From Bacteroides reticulotermitis JCM 10512 (GTDB lineage Bacteria > Bacteroidota > Bacteroidia > Bacteroidales > Bacteroidaceae), in contig NZ_BAIV01000022.1 in assembly GCF_000517545.1 (NCBI RefSeq), positions 1-64,000 of the forward strand: a stretch of 64,000 bases of DNA, given 5' to 3'. Shown piece by piece: positions 1-8,970 of the stretch (positions are counted from its first letter, which is position 1; each line of letters opens with the position of its first letter). The notes beneath the pieces were generated by a model. It worked only from the letters and a program-made list of their open reading frames with translations. It ran no database searches and was not told the DNA's origin. The position numbers and the translations under genes were made by a program.

Positions 1-2
1 GG

Positions 3-53
3 TTTCTACGCCGGGAGGTGGAGCAGATTGTTCGCCACTTGGGGGAACCCTAA
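3..53 (+). CDS. C-terminal tail of a DUF4248-like protein (partial)
   Basis: The open frame entering from the left edge ends in REVEQIVRHLGEP followed by TAA at 51-53. DUF4248 proteins of Bacteroides typically end in a very similar (V)xxIVxxLGEP tail, and they are commonly found next to DUF3987/VirE-like genes, whose relic lies on the opposite strand just downstream. Only 16 codons are visible, so this rests on a short tail match from memory. The tail alone cannot show whether the gene is intact. Confidence 0.35.
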   Translation, partial: FLRREVEQIVRHLGEP

Positions 54-156
54 ATGATAGTGTGCGGTTCTTTGTTGTTCGACTTCAACCAATCATGGCG
101 GTGTTACCCTAAGCTTTACGCACGACTCAAAGAGGCAGTACCCTTGCTGTTCAAAA

Positions 157-260
157 CCTAGTACTAACTCGACCCAAACCTAGTACTAACTTGACCCTAA
201 CCTAGTACTAGCTTGACCTTAACCTAGTACTAACTTCACCCTAACCTAGTACTAGCTTTT
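157..260. repeat. 22-bp iteron array 1 (TAGTACTA core), 4 full units plus a partial
   Basis: Four head-to-tail 22-bp units start at 157, 179, 201 and 223, with a partial unit at 245-260. Each carries CCTAGTACTA followed by (A/G)CTTGACCC or a one-base variant. The core TAGTACTA is itself palindromic, so each unit could bind a dimer. A weaker unit with GCAGTAC may precede the array at about 134. The same family occurs at 48829-48955. It lies between the end of the DUF4248-like frame and the end of the DUF3987 relic, and 22 bp is not a multiple of three, so it is not coding. Confidence 0.9.
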
Positions 261-321
261 CGGAAAACCAGGGTGAAAAGATAATCTTATGTACGCTTTT
301 AATACTATTTGAAGCCAGCGA

Positions 322-361
322 GTTACTGCCACAACTGCCAACTGCCACCTTTATGCGTATC
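322..361 (+). repeat. Left arm of 40-bp inverted repeat (IR-1)
   Basis: This 40-bp segment contains ACTGCCAACTGCCACCTTT and matches the reverse complement of 1029-1068 at 38 of 40 positions. It overlaps the stop codon of the DUF3987 relic (TAA at 351-353, minus strand). A related perfect 29-bp inverted repeat occurs at 48156-48184 and 48721-48749. Confidence 0.85.
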
Positions 362-1480
362 TGGCAGTAACTTTTTTAAGTTTTAGATATGTATCTTCTT
401 GTTTATCAAGACATTTCAGCTCTGCTAGTTTTTTAAAACATCGGCAGGTATCTCTCAGATAGTCCCATTTCGACAGCTTTACTTTTAGATAATCTGTAAG
501 TAATATTCTTAAAGAGTCACTCAATAACGAAGCGTATGCGGAAGTACGACTTTAATGCTTTGGGGTTCACTTCGTCTCCCGGTAAAGAGGAGATAAGCAG
601 CAGACTGTGATTGATTGTAGCTTTCACAATTTCCATAGCCGAATGGAAATCTTCGTCGGAACAAATAAACCCTTCATGCGCAGGAGATACATATCCAACA
701 CCTGCCGGCTGAGTCGTTTGTAGAGCGTGACATAATCTTCGCCTCCCCCGATAGGTGCTGCCGACCGGAATTTCCAACGTGCTTCGCAGGTGTATATCAC
801 GAAACGACTGTAGTAGATACGAACGTTGGGCATACAACCACTCAGGTTGATGAGTATACCCAATAGGAGTATATCTCGTTCGCGGTTATTGCGTGCCGGC
901 TTCAGGGCTTCTTTCAGAAAGTCGGGTAGGTGGGTATAAACCTCATCGGGAATGGTGGGAGAAGAAGCTCTTATTTCTTCATTATTAATTGACAAGCTTT
1001 CGGGGTCTTCACTCGAAAAACCACCTGAGATAGGCATAAAGGTGGCAGTTGGCAGTAGTGGCAGTAACTTTTCCTCTTTTGGGGGTATATATGATAGGTT
1101 AACATATTGATATCCAGCGAGTAGGTCTTTTTCGAGCTATTTCTGCGTATAACCGCTTTCTACAATTCCAACTGCCATAATTAATGTTAATTTATTTAGC
1201 TCCTATTTCGAAAACACCTTACATCTAACACTCCTTCCCAGCGCAAGCATCGACTCATGACGATTGCCTTTTTGCCAAGGGTGATAACTGGCAAAAGTAC
1301 GGATGAAAGCTTCGACATAACCACCGGAAGCGAATCCTTGGCCATTCCCGCTTCATTTTCCCGATCGGGGCGGTTCTTGAGTTTGCGGTACGACTCTGTT
1401 TGAGGCTTCCATAGCGGACTGGCCACCTGTTTAGCGGGGTAGTCGATGTTGAATATATTAGCTAATAGATAGGTATAAAC
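351..1480 (-). pseudogene. Relic of a DUF3987 (VirE/primase-helicase-like) protein
   Basis: Joining minus-strand frames gives one recognisable protein of the Bacteroides DUF3987/VirE-associated family. Pieces in order are a GGYVEAFIRTFA...HPWQKGNRHESML block (about 1330-1210), LAGYQYVNLSYIPPKEEK (about 1125-1070), IPDEVYTHLPDFLKEA...NNRERDILLLG...SGCMPNV (about 960-825), and a C-terminal winged-helix-like stretch ending KKLAELKCL...VTARYA* at 351. Lesions are a frameshift near 1350, in-frame TAG codons at 1203-1205 and 1137-1139, a frameshift near 800-830 across the expected ATP-binding region, a TGA near 525 and a further shift near 430. The N-terminus is not found. Unlike the single-base breaks elsewhere in the window, this mixture of stops, shifts and missing parts indicates true decay. 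Domain identity is from memory of the family. Confidence 0.7.
1029..1068 (-). repeat. Right arm of 40-bp inverted repeat (IR-1)
   Basis: Inverted partner of 322-361 with 38/40 identity. Read on the minus strand it is coding within the DUF3987 relic (KLLPLLPTATFMPI), joining the N-terminal and ATPase-like parts. The two arms bracket about 670 bp holding the C-terminal half of the relic. Confidence 0.85.
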
Positions 1481-1651
1481 GCAAGTTTTTGGAGGGCAAC
1501 CGCAAAGTTTCCCTTAAAAGACAAGAATTTAAATCGTCGGGAACCGCTACAAACATCCTAAAATAGGGCGGCGTACAGGTGTTGAGGTTAGTCTAATTTA
1601 TTATTATTTCATAATAATAAGATAGGCTATATCCTAGTTTTTATTATATAG

Positions 1652-2050
1652 TTACCAGACAATCTTTGGGAAGTACCGGCTCAGTGTACCACGGAGGACA
1701 TGGAGCGTTATCGGCTTCACCAAAACCTCGTTCGCACCGGCTTTTATGGCATTTTCTTTATCGGAATTGAAAGCATAGGCTGTTTGCATGATGATGGGAA
1801 CATCCTTACTGTATTCACGTATAATCTTGGTAGCGTCCAGCCCATTCATGACAGGCATTTTAATATCCATTAAGATCGCATTCGTATCCTGCCGATATTG
1901 CTTAAATAACTCAATAATATCTTCCCCGCTCCTGGCCCATTCGATATCACATTTTTTTCCGATAATAGCTTTGATTAGCTTGAAGTTACTATCGTCATCC
2001 TCAGCTACTAGAATAAGGGGCCTGAACTCCTCCTTTTGTCTGTTTTCCAT
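1652..2050 (-). CDS. Stand-alone response-regulator receiver (REC) protein
   Basis: A CheY-like protein of 132 residues from the ATG at 2050; an upstream in-frame ATG at 2068 would add six residues. The acidic pocket is EDDD near the N-terminus, the phospho-acceptor Asp lies in ILMDIKMPVMNG, and the conserved Lys is in LVKP near the end, so it should be phosphorylatable. There is no output domain. The sequence is closest in style to receiver domains from the C-terminal ends of hybrid histidine kinases, so it may be a phosphorelay intermediate or a detached fragment. No kinase lies nearby: it sits between a repeat-rich relic region and a divergent ABC-F gene. Its partner cannot be told from this window. 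Confidence 0.85.
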   Translation of the reverse strand: MENRQKEEFRPLILVAEDDDSNFKLIKAIIGKKCDIEWARSGEDIIELFKQYRQDTNAILMDIKMPVMNGLDATKIIREYSKDVPIIMQTAYAFNSDKENAIKAGANEVLVKPITLHVLRGTLSRYFPKIVW

Positions 2051-2138
2051 ATCACTTCCCTCTTTCATAAAAAGACAATGACTTTACAATTATGATTCAT
2101 TTCAGGTCGCAAGGTATAAAATAAAATAATATATTTAC

Positions 2139-2146
2139 TATCTTTG
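2139..2146 (+). promoter_or_regulatory. Bacteroides -7 box for the ABC-F gene
   Basis: TATCTTTG matches the Bacteroides -7 consensus TAnnTTTG and lies 22 bp before the ATG. No clear -33 TTTG element is seen. Confidence 0.55.
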
Positions 2147-2168
2147 CCCCTCAAATTAAAAAATTAGT

Positions 2169-3812
2169 ATGATTTCTGTAGACGGACTGGCCGTAGAGTT
2201 TGGCGGAACAACTCTATTTAGTGACATTTCTTTTGTAATAAACGAGAAAGACCGCATCGCACTGATGGGTAAAAACGGGGCAGGCAAAAGCACCCTGCTC
2301 AAGATACTGGCTGGCATCCGCCCACCGACACGTGGCAATGTATCGGCCCCCAAAGAGTGCGTGGTAGCCTATCTGCCACAACATCTGATGACCGAAGACG
2401 GACGAACGGTTTTCGAAGAAACCGCACAGGCTTTTGCCCATCTGCACGAAATGGAAGCGGAGATCGAACGACTAAACAAAGAACTGGAAACTCGCACTGA
2501 TTACGAGAGCGATAGCTATATGCTGCTGATCGAAGAGGTGTCCGCTATGAGTGAAAAGTTCTACGCCATAGACGCTACCAACTACGAAGAAGATGTAGAA
2601 AAAGCTCTGCTGGGACTCGGGTTTCTGCGGGAAGACTTTCACCGTCCCACGAGCGACTTCAGCGGAGGATGGCGTATGCGTATCGAGCTGGCTAAGCTAC
2701 TGCTGAAAAAGCCGGACGTACTGCTGCTCGATGAGCCGACCAATCACCTCGACATCGAATCGATTCAGTGGTTGGAAGACTTCCTGATCACCAATGGCAA
2801 AGCCGTTGTCCTGATCAGTCACGACCGGAAGTTTGTGGATAACATAACCACACGCACCATCGAAGTAACCATGGGCCGCATCTACGATTATAAGGTAAAC
2901 TACTCGCAATACCTCGAACTACGCAAAGATCGACGCGTGCAGCAGCAAAAGGCGTACGACGAACAACAGAAGTTCATTGCTGAGACCAGAGAGTTCATCG
3001 AACGTTTCAAAGGCACGTACTCCAAAACCCTGCAAGTACAAAGCCGGGTGAAGATGTTGGAAAAGCTAGCCATTCTGGAGGTAGATGATGAAGATACTTC
3101 GGCACTGAGATTGAAGTTCCCACCCTCTCCCCGCTCCGGCAGTTATCCGGTAACGATGGAAGATGTGGGCAAGAGCTACGGCGAACATGTGGTGTTCCGT
3201 AACTCCACACTGACAATCGAACGTGGCGATAAAGTAGCCTTTGTGGGCAAGAACGGCGAGGGTAAATCAACGCTGGTGAAGTGCATCATGAATGAGATTG
3301 AACACGACGGTACGCTAACGTTGGGACATAACATACAGATTGGCTACTTCGCCCAAAACCAGGCTTCCTTACTGGACGAGAACCTGACCGTTTTCCAGAC
3401 CATCGACGATGTGGCTAAAGGGGAAATACGCAATAAAATACGCGATCTGCTGGGAGCCTTCATGTTTGGCGGCCCCGAAGAGTCGATGAAAAAGGTAAAA
3501 GTACTTTCGGGAGGGGAACGTACACGTTTGGCCATGATCAAGCTGCTGCTCGAACCGGTCAACCTGCTCATTCTGGATGAGCCGACCAATCATCTCGACC
3601 TGAAAACCAAAGATATCCTCAAACAGGCATTGGCGGATTTCGACGGCACACTCATTCTGGTGTCGCACGACCGTGACTTCCTCGACGGACTGGTGACGAA
3701 AGTCTATGAGTTCGGCAACAAGAAGGTGACCGAACATCTCTGCGGCATTTACGAATTCCTTGAAAAGAAGAAAATGGATTCGTTGCAGGAATTAGAAAAG
3801 AGAGTCAAGTAG
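2169..3812 (+). CDS. ABC-F family ATP-binding protein (translation factor type)
   Basis: A 547-residue protein with two fused ATP-binding cassettes and no membrane segments, the layout of ABC-F proteins that act at the ribosome rather than in transport. Cassette 1 has Walker A GKNGAGKST (residues 34-42), signature FSGGW and Walker B LLLDEPTNHLD (Asp about 188). Cassette 2 has GKNGEGKST (360-368), signature LSGGERTRLA and LLILDEPTNHLD (Asp about 470). The charged linker of roughly 80 residues between them corresponds to the P-site tRNA interaction motif. It is probably a housekeeping EttA/YbiT/Uup-like factor; nothing here argues for a resistance role. The frame is intact, with its own promoter box 22 bp upstream, and it is divergent from the receiver gene. 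Confidence 0.92.
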   Translation: MISVDGLAVEFGGTTLFSDISFVINEKDRIALMGKNGAGKSTLLKILAGIRPPTRGNVSAPKECVVAYLPQHLMTEDGRTVFEETAQAFAHLHEMEAEIERLNKELETRTDYESDSYMLLIEEVSAMSEKFYAIDATNYEEDVEKALLGLGFLREDFHRPTSDFSGGWRMRIELAKLLLKKPDVLLLDEPTNHLDIESIQWLEDFLITNGKAVVLISHDRKFVDNITTRTIEVTMGRIYDYKVNYSQYLELRKDRRVQQQKAYDEQQKFIAETREFIERFKGTYSKTLQVQSRVKMLEKLAILEVDDEDTSALRLKFPPSPRSGSYPVTMEDVGKSYGEHVVFRNSTLTIERGDKVAFVGKNGEGKSTLVKCIMNEIEHDGTLTLGHNIQIGYFAQNQASLLDENLTVFQTIDDVAKGEIRNKIRDLLGAFMFGGPEESMKKVKVLSGGERTRLAMIKLLLEPVNLLILDEPTNHLDLKTKDILKQALADFDGTLILVSHDRDFLDGLVTKVYEFGNKKVTEHLCGIYEFLEKKKMDSLQELEKRVK

Positions 3813-3865
3813 TTATAAAATATAAAATCATTTATTATTGCGCTAGACAGAAAGAAAAGTATTTA

Positions 3866-3873
3866 TATCTTTG
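3866..3873 (+). promoter_or_regulatory. -7 box for the metal-efflux leader gene
   Basis: TATCTTTG fits TAnnTTTG and ends 20 bp before the ATG at 3894. Confidence 0.55.
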
Positions 3874-3893
3874 TCGGTCAGTAGCGAAAGTCT

Positions 3894-4304
3894 ATGAAAA
3901 GAAAGAAGAAACAGTGCATGCTAGCTTTGCTTTTGTTTGTCAACATCATCATGTTGGCCATGCCTGTTTTGCCTCATCACCACCATCCGGATGGCATGAT
4001 CTGCATGAAGCACGACGCTCCGGCAGCAAACAACTGTCCGGAACATCATCACAACCATGACTCAAACGATTCCTGCTGCAAGAATGAGTGCATGACTCGT
4101 TTTGATTCTCCACGGCCTTCCGCACAAATGGATCACGGACCGCAGTTCATACTGATCGCGGTTCTGTTTACATACGATATCATTGAGACCCTTCTTCATC
4201 CGCAAGATAAGGGGTTGAACCTCCGGTACGCTTCGTATCGAGAGTCTTTACATGGCACAAATATATCCCGTGCCTTCAGCCTTCGGGCACCTCCTGCTCT
4301 TTAA
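3894..4304 (+). CDS. His/Cys-rich DUF6769-like protein
   Basis: A 136-residue protein with an N-terminal hydrophobic segment (residues about 8-25, probably a signal or anchor) followed by a metal-ligand-rich stretch: HHHHPDG, CPEHHHNHD and DSCCKNEC. The C-terminal part contains YRESLHGT and ends RAPPAL. Proteins of this kind (DUF6769, from memory) sit at the head of CusABC/Czc-type efflux clusters in Bacteroides, exactly as here. A periplasmic or membrane-associated metal binder or sensor is a reasonable inference, but no biochemical function is established by the sequence. It has its own promoter box, separate from that of the adaptor gene 131 bp further on. Confidence 0.75.
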   Translation: MKRKKKQCMLALLLFVNIIMLAMPVLPHHHHPDGMICMKHDAPAANNCPEHHHNHDSNDSCCKNECMTRFDSPRPSAQMDHGPQFILIAVLFTYDIIETLLHPQDKGLNLRYASYRESLHGTNISRAFSLRAPPAL

Positions 4305-4368
4305 TCTCTCCCCATTCTAAAATCGGGCGTTGGAGACTGTGTTTCAGTCCATCGCCTCACTTTGCAAA

Positions 4369-4397
4369 TTTGTTGCACTCGATCGAACCTATCTTTG
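4369..4397 (+). promoter_or_regulatory. Two-part Bacteroides promoter for the RND efflux operon
   Basis: TTTG at 4369-4372 (-33 type) and TATCTTTG at 4390-4397 (-7 type) are separated by 17 bp, close to the Bacteroides sigma-ABfr layout, and lie 38 bp before the adaptor ATG. The pump operon can therefore be transcribed independently of the upstream His/Cys-rich gene. Confidence 0.6.
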
Positions 4398-4435
4398 CAA
4401 CAGAATAAATAACAAAAAAGAGCAACATATTCATT

Positions 4436-5700
4436 ATGAAGAAAATTATCTTTCTGGGAGTCTTAGGACTATTCCTCCTAGGCTCCTGCAACAGTAAATC
4501 CGGAAGCGCAAACAGTTCGGAAGGACATGCCAACTGCACCGGAACACACGATCACGAAGGAGACAATCACGAAGGACACGACCATGGTTCCGAAGGACAC
4601 GATCACGAAGGGCATGACCACGGCGCCGAAGGGCACGAAGGACATGACCACGGAAACGAAGCGGCTGCCAACAGCCATAGCGACGAAATAATCTTTCCCA
4701 AAGAAAAGGCCGATGCTGCGGGCATAAAAGTAAGCGAAATCAAACCCGGATCTTTCCAACAGGTGATCAAGACAAGCGGTAAGGTATTGGCGGCACAAGG
4801 CGATGAGTCGGTAGCTGTAGCCACCGTAGCCGGTGTGGTGAAGTTCCGCGGTAAGGTTACCGAAGGGATGAATGTAGCAAAGGAAGCCCGCTGGTTAGCA
4901 TCTCTTCGAGCAACATTGCCGAAGGAGACCCGGTGCAACGTGCCCGAATTGCCTACGACGTTTCGAAGAAAGAATACGAACGTATGAAGGAGCTACTCAA
5001 AAGTAAAATCGTGTCGGATAAAGAGTTCGCACAAGCCGAGCAGACGTTTCAAAACGCACGCATCAGTTACGAAGCACTTGCCCAGAACCATTCGGCTGCC
5101 GGACAAACCATCACGTCGCCAATTGGCGGTTATGTGAAAAGCATCCTTGTCAAAGAGGGAGACTACGTGACCATCGGACAACCGCTGATGAGTATTACAC
5201 AAAACCGTCGCCTATTCTTGCGTGCGGAGGTTTCCGAGAAATACTACGCGTCTTTGCGCAGTATCGGGTCGGCCAACTTCCGGACTCCTTACGACAACAA
5301 GGTGTATGAGCTTAAAGAATTGAACGGCCGTTTGCTCTCATTCGGCAAAGCCGCCGGAGACAACTCCTATTATATACCGGTAACTTTCGAATTCGACAAC
5401 AAAGGGGATATACTTCCCGGATCGTATGTCGAGATCTATCTACTCTCATCGGCGATGGAGCAGGTGATTTCAGTTCCACGTGCCGCGTTGACCGAAGAGC
5501 AGGGACACTTCTTCGCTTATCAACAGCTCGATGAGGAGGGATATAAAAAGGTAGAAGTAACTCTGGGAGCCGACAATGGCAAGAGCGTACAGATCCTGAG
5601 CGGTATCAGTTCCGGTGACCGGATTGTGACTCAAGGAGCTTACCAGATTCGCCTAGCCAGCGCAAGCAACGCTATCCCGGCTCACAGCCACGAACATTAA
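4436..5700 (+). CDS. RND efflux periplasmic adaptor (HlyD/CusB type), frameshifted as written
   Basis: A membrane-fusion protein that would link the inner-membrane pump to the outer-membrane porin. The N-terminus is a lipoprotein signal (FLLGSC). Residues about 30-80 form a striking His-rich linker made of repeated GHDHG/EGHDHG units, followed by the lipoyl/barrel-sandwich and coiled-coil parts (VQRARIAYDVSKKEYERMKE) and a C-terminal ALTEEQGHFFAY...GDRIVTQGAYQI region. The frame breaks near 4882: restoring one G to AAAGG gives VAKGSPLVSISSSNIAEGDP and a 421-residue protein of normal length. The His-rich linker suggests transition-metal binding (Cu, Ag, Zn, Co or Ni); the substrate cannot be read from sequence. 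Confidence 0.88.
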
Positions 5701-5812
5701 AACAGCTAAAGTCCGCTGTAAAACGTGGCATCAAGTTATAAATACCCACAAGTTTCGTCCGTAGCCGATCCAAATAGAGACGCAAACGGACCCAACTTTA
5801 ACAAGTAAGTTT

Positions 5813-8800
5813 ATGCTAAACAAAATCATACACTACTCTTTGCATAACCGGTTGGTTGTGCTCTGCGCGGCCATTCTCCTGATGATCTGGGGAACATACA
5901 CCGCCACACATACAGAGGTAGACGTGTTCCCCGACTTAAACGCCCCCACGGTAGTCATCATGACCGAAGCCAATGGTATGGCAACCGAGGAAGTGGAACA
6001 GCTCGTCACCTTCCCTGTCGAAACCTCCGTCAATGGAGCCACCGGTGTACGCCGGGTTCGCTCCTCTTCCACCAACGGATTCTCCGTAGTATGGGTGGAG
6101 TTCGACTGGGACACCGATATTTATCTGGCTCGTCAGATTGTTAGCGAGAAGCTGGCTGTTGTTGGCGAATCGCTGCCTGCCAATGTAGGCAAACCCACGC
6201 TGGGCCCTCAGTCCTCGATCTTAGGTGAAATGCTTATTATCGGACTGACTGCCGACTCGACTTCCATGCTCGATCTGCGTACAATAGCCGACTGGACCAT
6301 ACGTCCCCGTCTGCTTTCTACCGGAGGAGTGGCACAGGTAGCTGTGTTGGGAGGTGACATCAAAGAATACCAGATTCTGCTGGACCCGGACCGGATGCGT
6401 CATTACGGCATCTCGATGGACGATATCGAAACCGCTACGCAGGAGATGAACCTGAACGCGAATGGTGGAGTGCTCTACGAATTCGGCAATGAGTACATCG
6501 TTCGCGGTGTGTTGTCGACCGATCAGGTGGAGCAACTAGGCAAGGCGGTGGTGAAGAACATCGACGGTTCTCCGATCTTATTGGAGGATATCTCGGATGT
6601 TAAAGTCGGCTCCAAAGCACCGAAGTTGGGAACAGCCTCGGAACGTGGCAAGGACGCTGTACTGCTAACCGTAACCAAGCAACCGGCCACCAGTACGCTG
6701 GAGTTGACCGATAAACTGGAAGCTTCTTTGCAAGACCTGCAAAAGAATCTGCCTCCGGATGTGAAGGTGTCTACCGATATATTCCGTCAGAGCCGTTTCA
6801 TCGAAAGTTCGATCGGTAACGTACAGAAGGCTCTTTTCGAAGGGGGTATATTTGTTGTAATCATCCTCTTCCTCTTTCTGGCCAATGTACGAACCACGCT
6901 GATCTCACTCGTCACGCTGCCGCTTTCTTTACTGGTATCCATTCTGGTACTGCACTACATGGGCTGACCATCAACACGATGAGCCTTGGAGGTATGCTAT
7001 TTCCATCGGATCGTTGGTGGATGACGCCATTGTAGACGTGGAGAACGTCTTCAAACGACTGCGAGAGAATCGATTAAAGCCGTTAGAGGAACGATTGGGT
7101 ACGCTGGACATCGTGTTCAACGCCTCGAAAGAGGTGCGTATGCCGATTCTAAACTCTACACTTATCATCGTGGTGAGCTTCGTTCCGCTTTTCTTCCTAA
7201 GTGGTATGGAAGGCCGTATGCTTGTTCCGCTGGGTATCGCGTTTATCGTTGCGCTCTTTGCCTCTACGGTAGTGGCGTTAACGCTGACACCTGTTCTTTG
7301 CTCGTACCTGTTGGACCGCAAGAAGTCGGATAAGCATCTCAAGGAGTCGTTCGTAGCGGTCTGGTTGAAGAAAATCTACGGCAAGGCACTGACTTGGGTA
7401 CTGGACCACAAACGGGTCACACTGGGCACAACCATTGGTTTATTTGTGGTTGCCTTGGTCTGTTTCTTCACGCTGGGACGCAGCTTCTTACCCGGATTCA
7501 ATGAGGGTTCGTTCACCATCAACATCAGCTCACTGCCGGGTATCTCGCTCGAAGAGAGTAACAAAATGGGACTTCGGGCCGAGGAACTTTTACTTTCTGT
7601 GCCGGAGATACAAACCGTTGCCCGCAAGACCGGACGTGCCGAACTGGATGAACATGCGTTGGGGGTGAACGTTTCGGAAATTGAAGCACCTTTTGAATTG
7701 AAGGACCGCTCTAGAAGCGAACTGATAGCTGACGTACGCGAGAAGCTGAACACAATAACCGGAGCCAGCATCGAGATCGGACAGCCTATCAGCCACCGTA
7801 TCGACGCCATGCTATCGGGTACGCAGGCTAACATCGCCATCAAACTGTTTGGAGATGATCTAAACAAAATGTTCTCGCTGGGTAATGAGATCAAAAGTAC
7901 CATCGGGGATATTGCCGGGGTTGCCGACTTAAACGTGGAGCAGCAAATCGAACGTCCACAGCTGAAGATACAGCCCAAACGCGAAATGCTTGCACGTTAT
8001 GGCATTACGCTGCCGGAGTTCTCGAAGTTCATCAACATCGCCCTGGCGGGAGAGGTTATTTCGCAGGTGTACGAAAGCGGTAAAAGCTTTGACCTGACCA
8101 TTAAAGTAAAGGACAACTCGCGTGACGAGATGGAAAAAATACGCAACCTGATGGTGGACACATCGGATGGTAAGAAAGTCCCGCTGAGTCATGTAGCGGA
8201 AGTTATCTCGGCCATGGGACCGAATACGATCAACCGGGAGAATGTGAAACGGAAGATTGTGATCTCCGCCAACGTGACCGACCGTGACTTGCGTAGTGTG
8301 GTAAACGAGATGCAGGATAAGATCAACAACTCGATAAAACTTCCGGAAGGGTATCACATCGAATATGGCGGACAGTTTGAAAGCGAACAGGCTGCCAGTC
8401 GGGTACTGGTGCTGACTTCTTTTATGAGTATCATCGTTATCTTCCTGATTCTGTATCATGAGTTCCGGGATGCCAAGGAAGCGGGTGTGATTCTGCTCAA
8501 CTTGCCGTTGGCTCTGATCGGTGGTGTGTTCACCCTGCTGTTTACAACGGGTGAGATCAGTATTCCCGCCATTATCGGTTTCATCTCGCTATTCGGAATC
8601 GCGACCCGTAACGGTATGCTATTGCTGAGCCATTACAACCACTTGCAACAGGAGGAAGGTAAGGGTATCTACGAAAGTGTGATCCAAGGTTCGCTCGATC
8701 GTTTGAATCCGATTCTGATGACAGCGCTCTGCTCGGCACTTGCGCTCATACCGCTTGCGCTGGGAGGTGACTTACCGGGCAACGAGATACAGAGTCCGAT

Positions 8801-8951
8801 GGCTAAAGTTATTCTGGGTGGCCTTTTAACGTCGACATTCCTGAACGGATTCATCATCCCGATTGTTTATCTGATGCTAACGAAAGCCAAACCGGAATCA
8901 CCTTCGCAAGAGGAAGGTACGAATCTGGCTCCCGCTACACAATCAGTTTAA
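5813..8951 (+). CDS. Heavy-metal RND efflux permease (CusA/CzcA family), frameshifted as written
   Basis: A proton-driven inner-membrane pump. The N-terminal part has the first transmembrane segment (LVVLCAAILLMIWG) and the pore motif TEANGMATEEVEQLVTFPVE typical of heavy-metal RND pumps. The second part contains SLVDDAIVDVENVFKRL, a second periplasmic domain and a C-terminal membrane bundle ending near PIVYLMLTKAK. Two single-base losses break it: GGG at 6961-6963 (should read GLTINTMSLGG) and the G at 6996 (GGMAISIGS). Repaired length is 1046 residues, the usual size. It lies 112 bp after the adaptor and 19 bp before the porin gene, in one operon. Confidence 0.9.
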
Positions 8952-8970
8952 CGTTTAAACAAATAAGATA

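Noticed and set aside
157..260. CRISPR array
   Set aside because: Units are 22 bp, contiguous and without unique spacers, and no cas gene is present. The same applies to 48829-48955, 27199-27484 and 26716-26807.
3894..4304. Heavy-metal-associated (HMA) metallochaperone
   Set aside because: It is rich in His and Cys but lacks the GMTCxxC fold motif of HMA domains.
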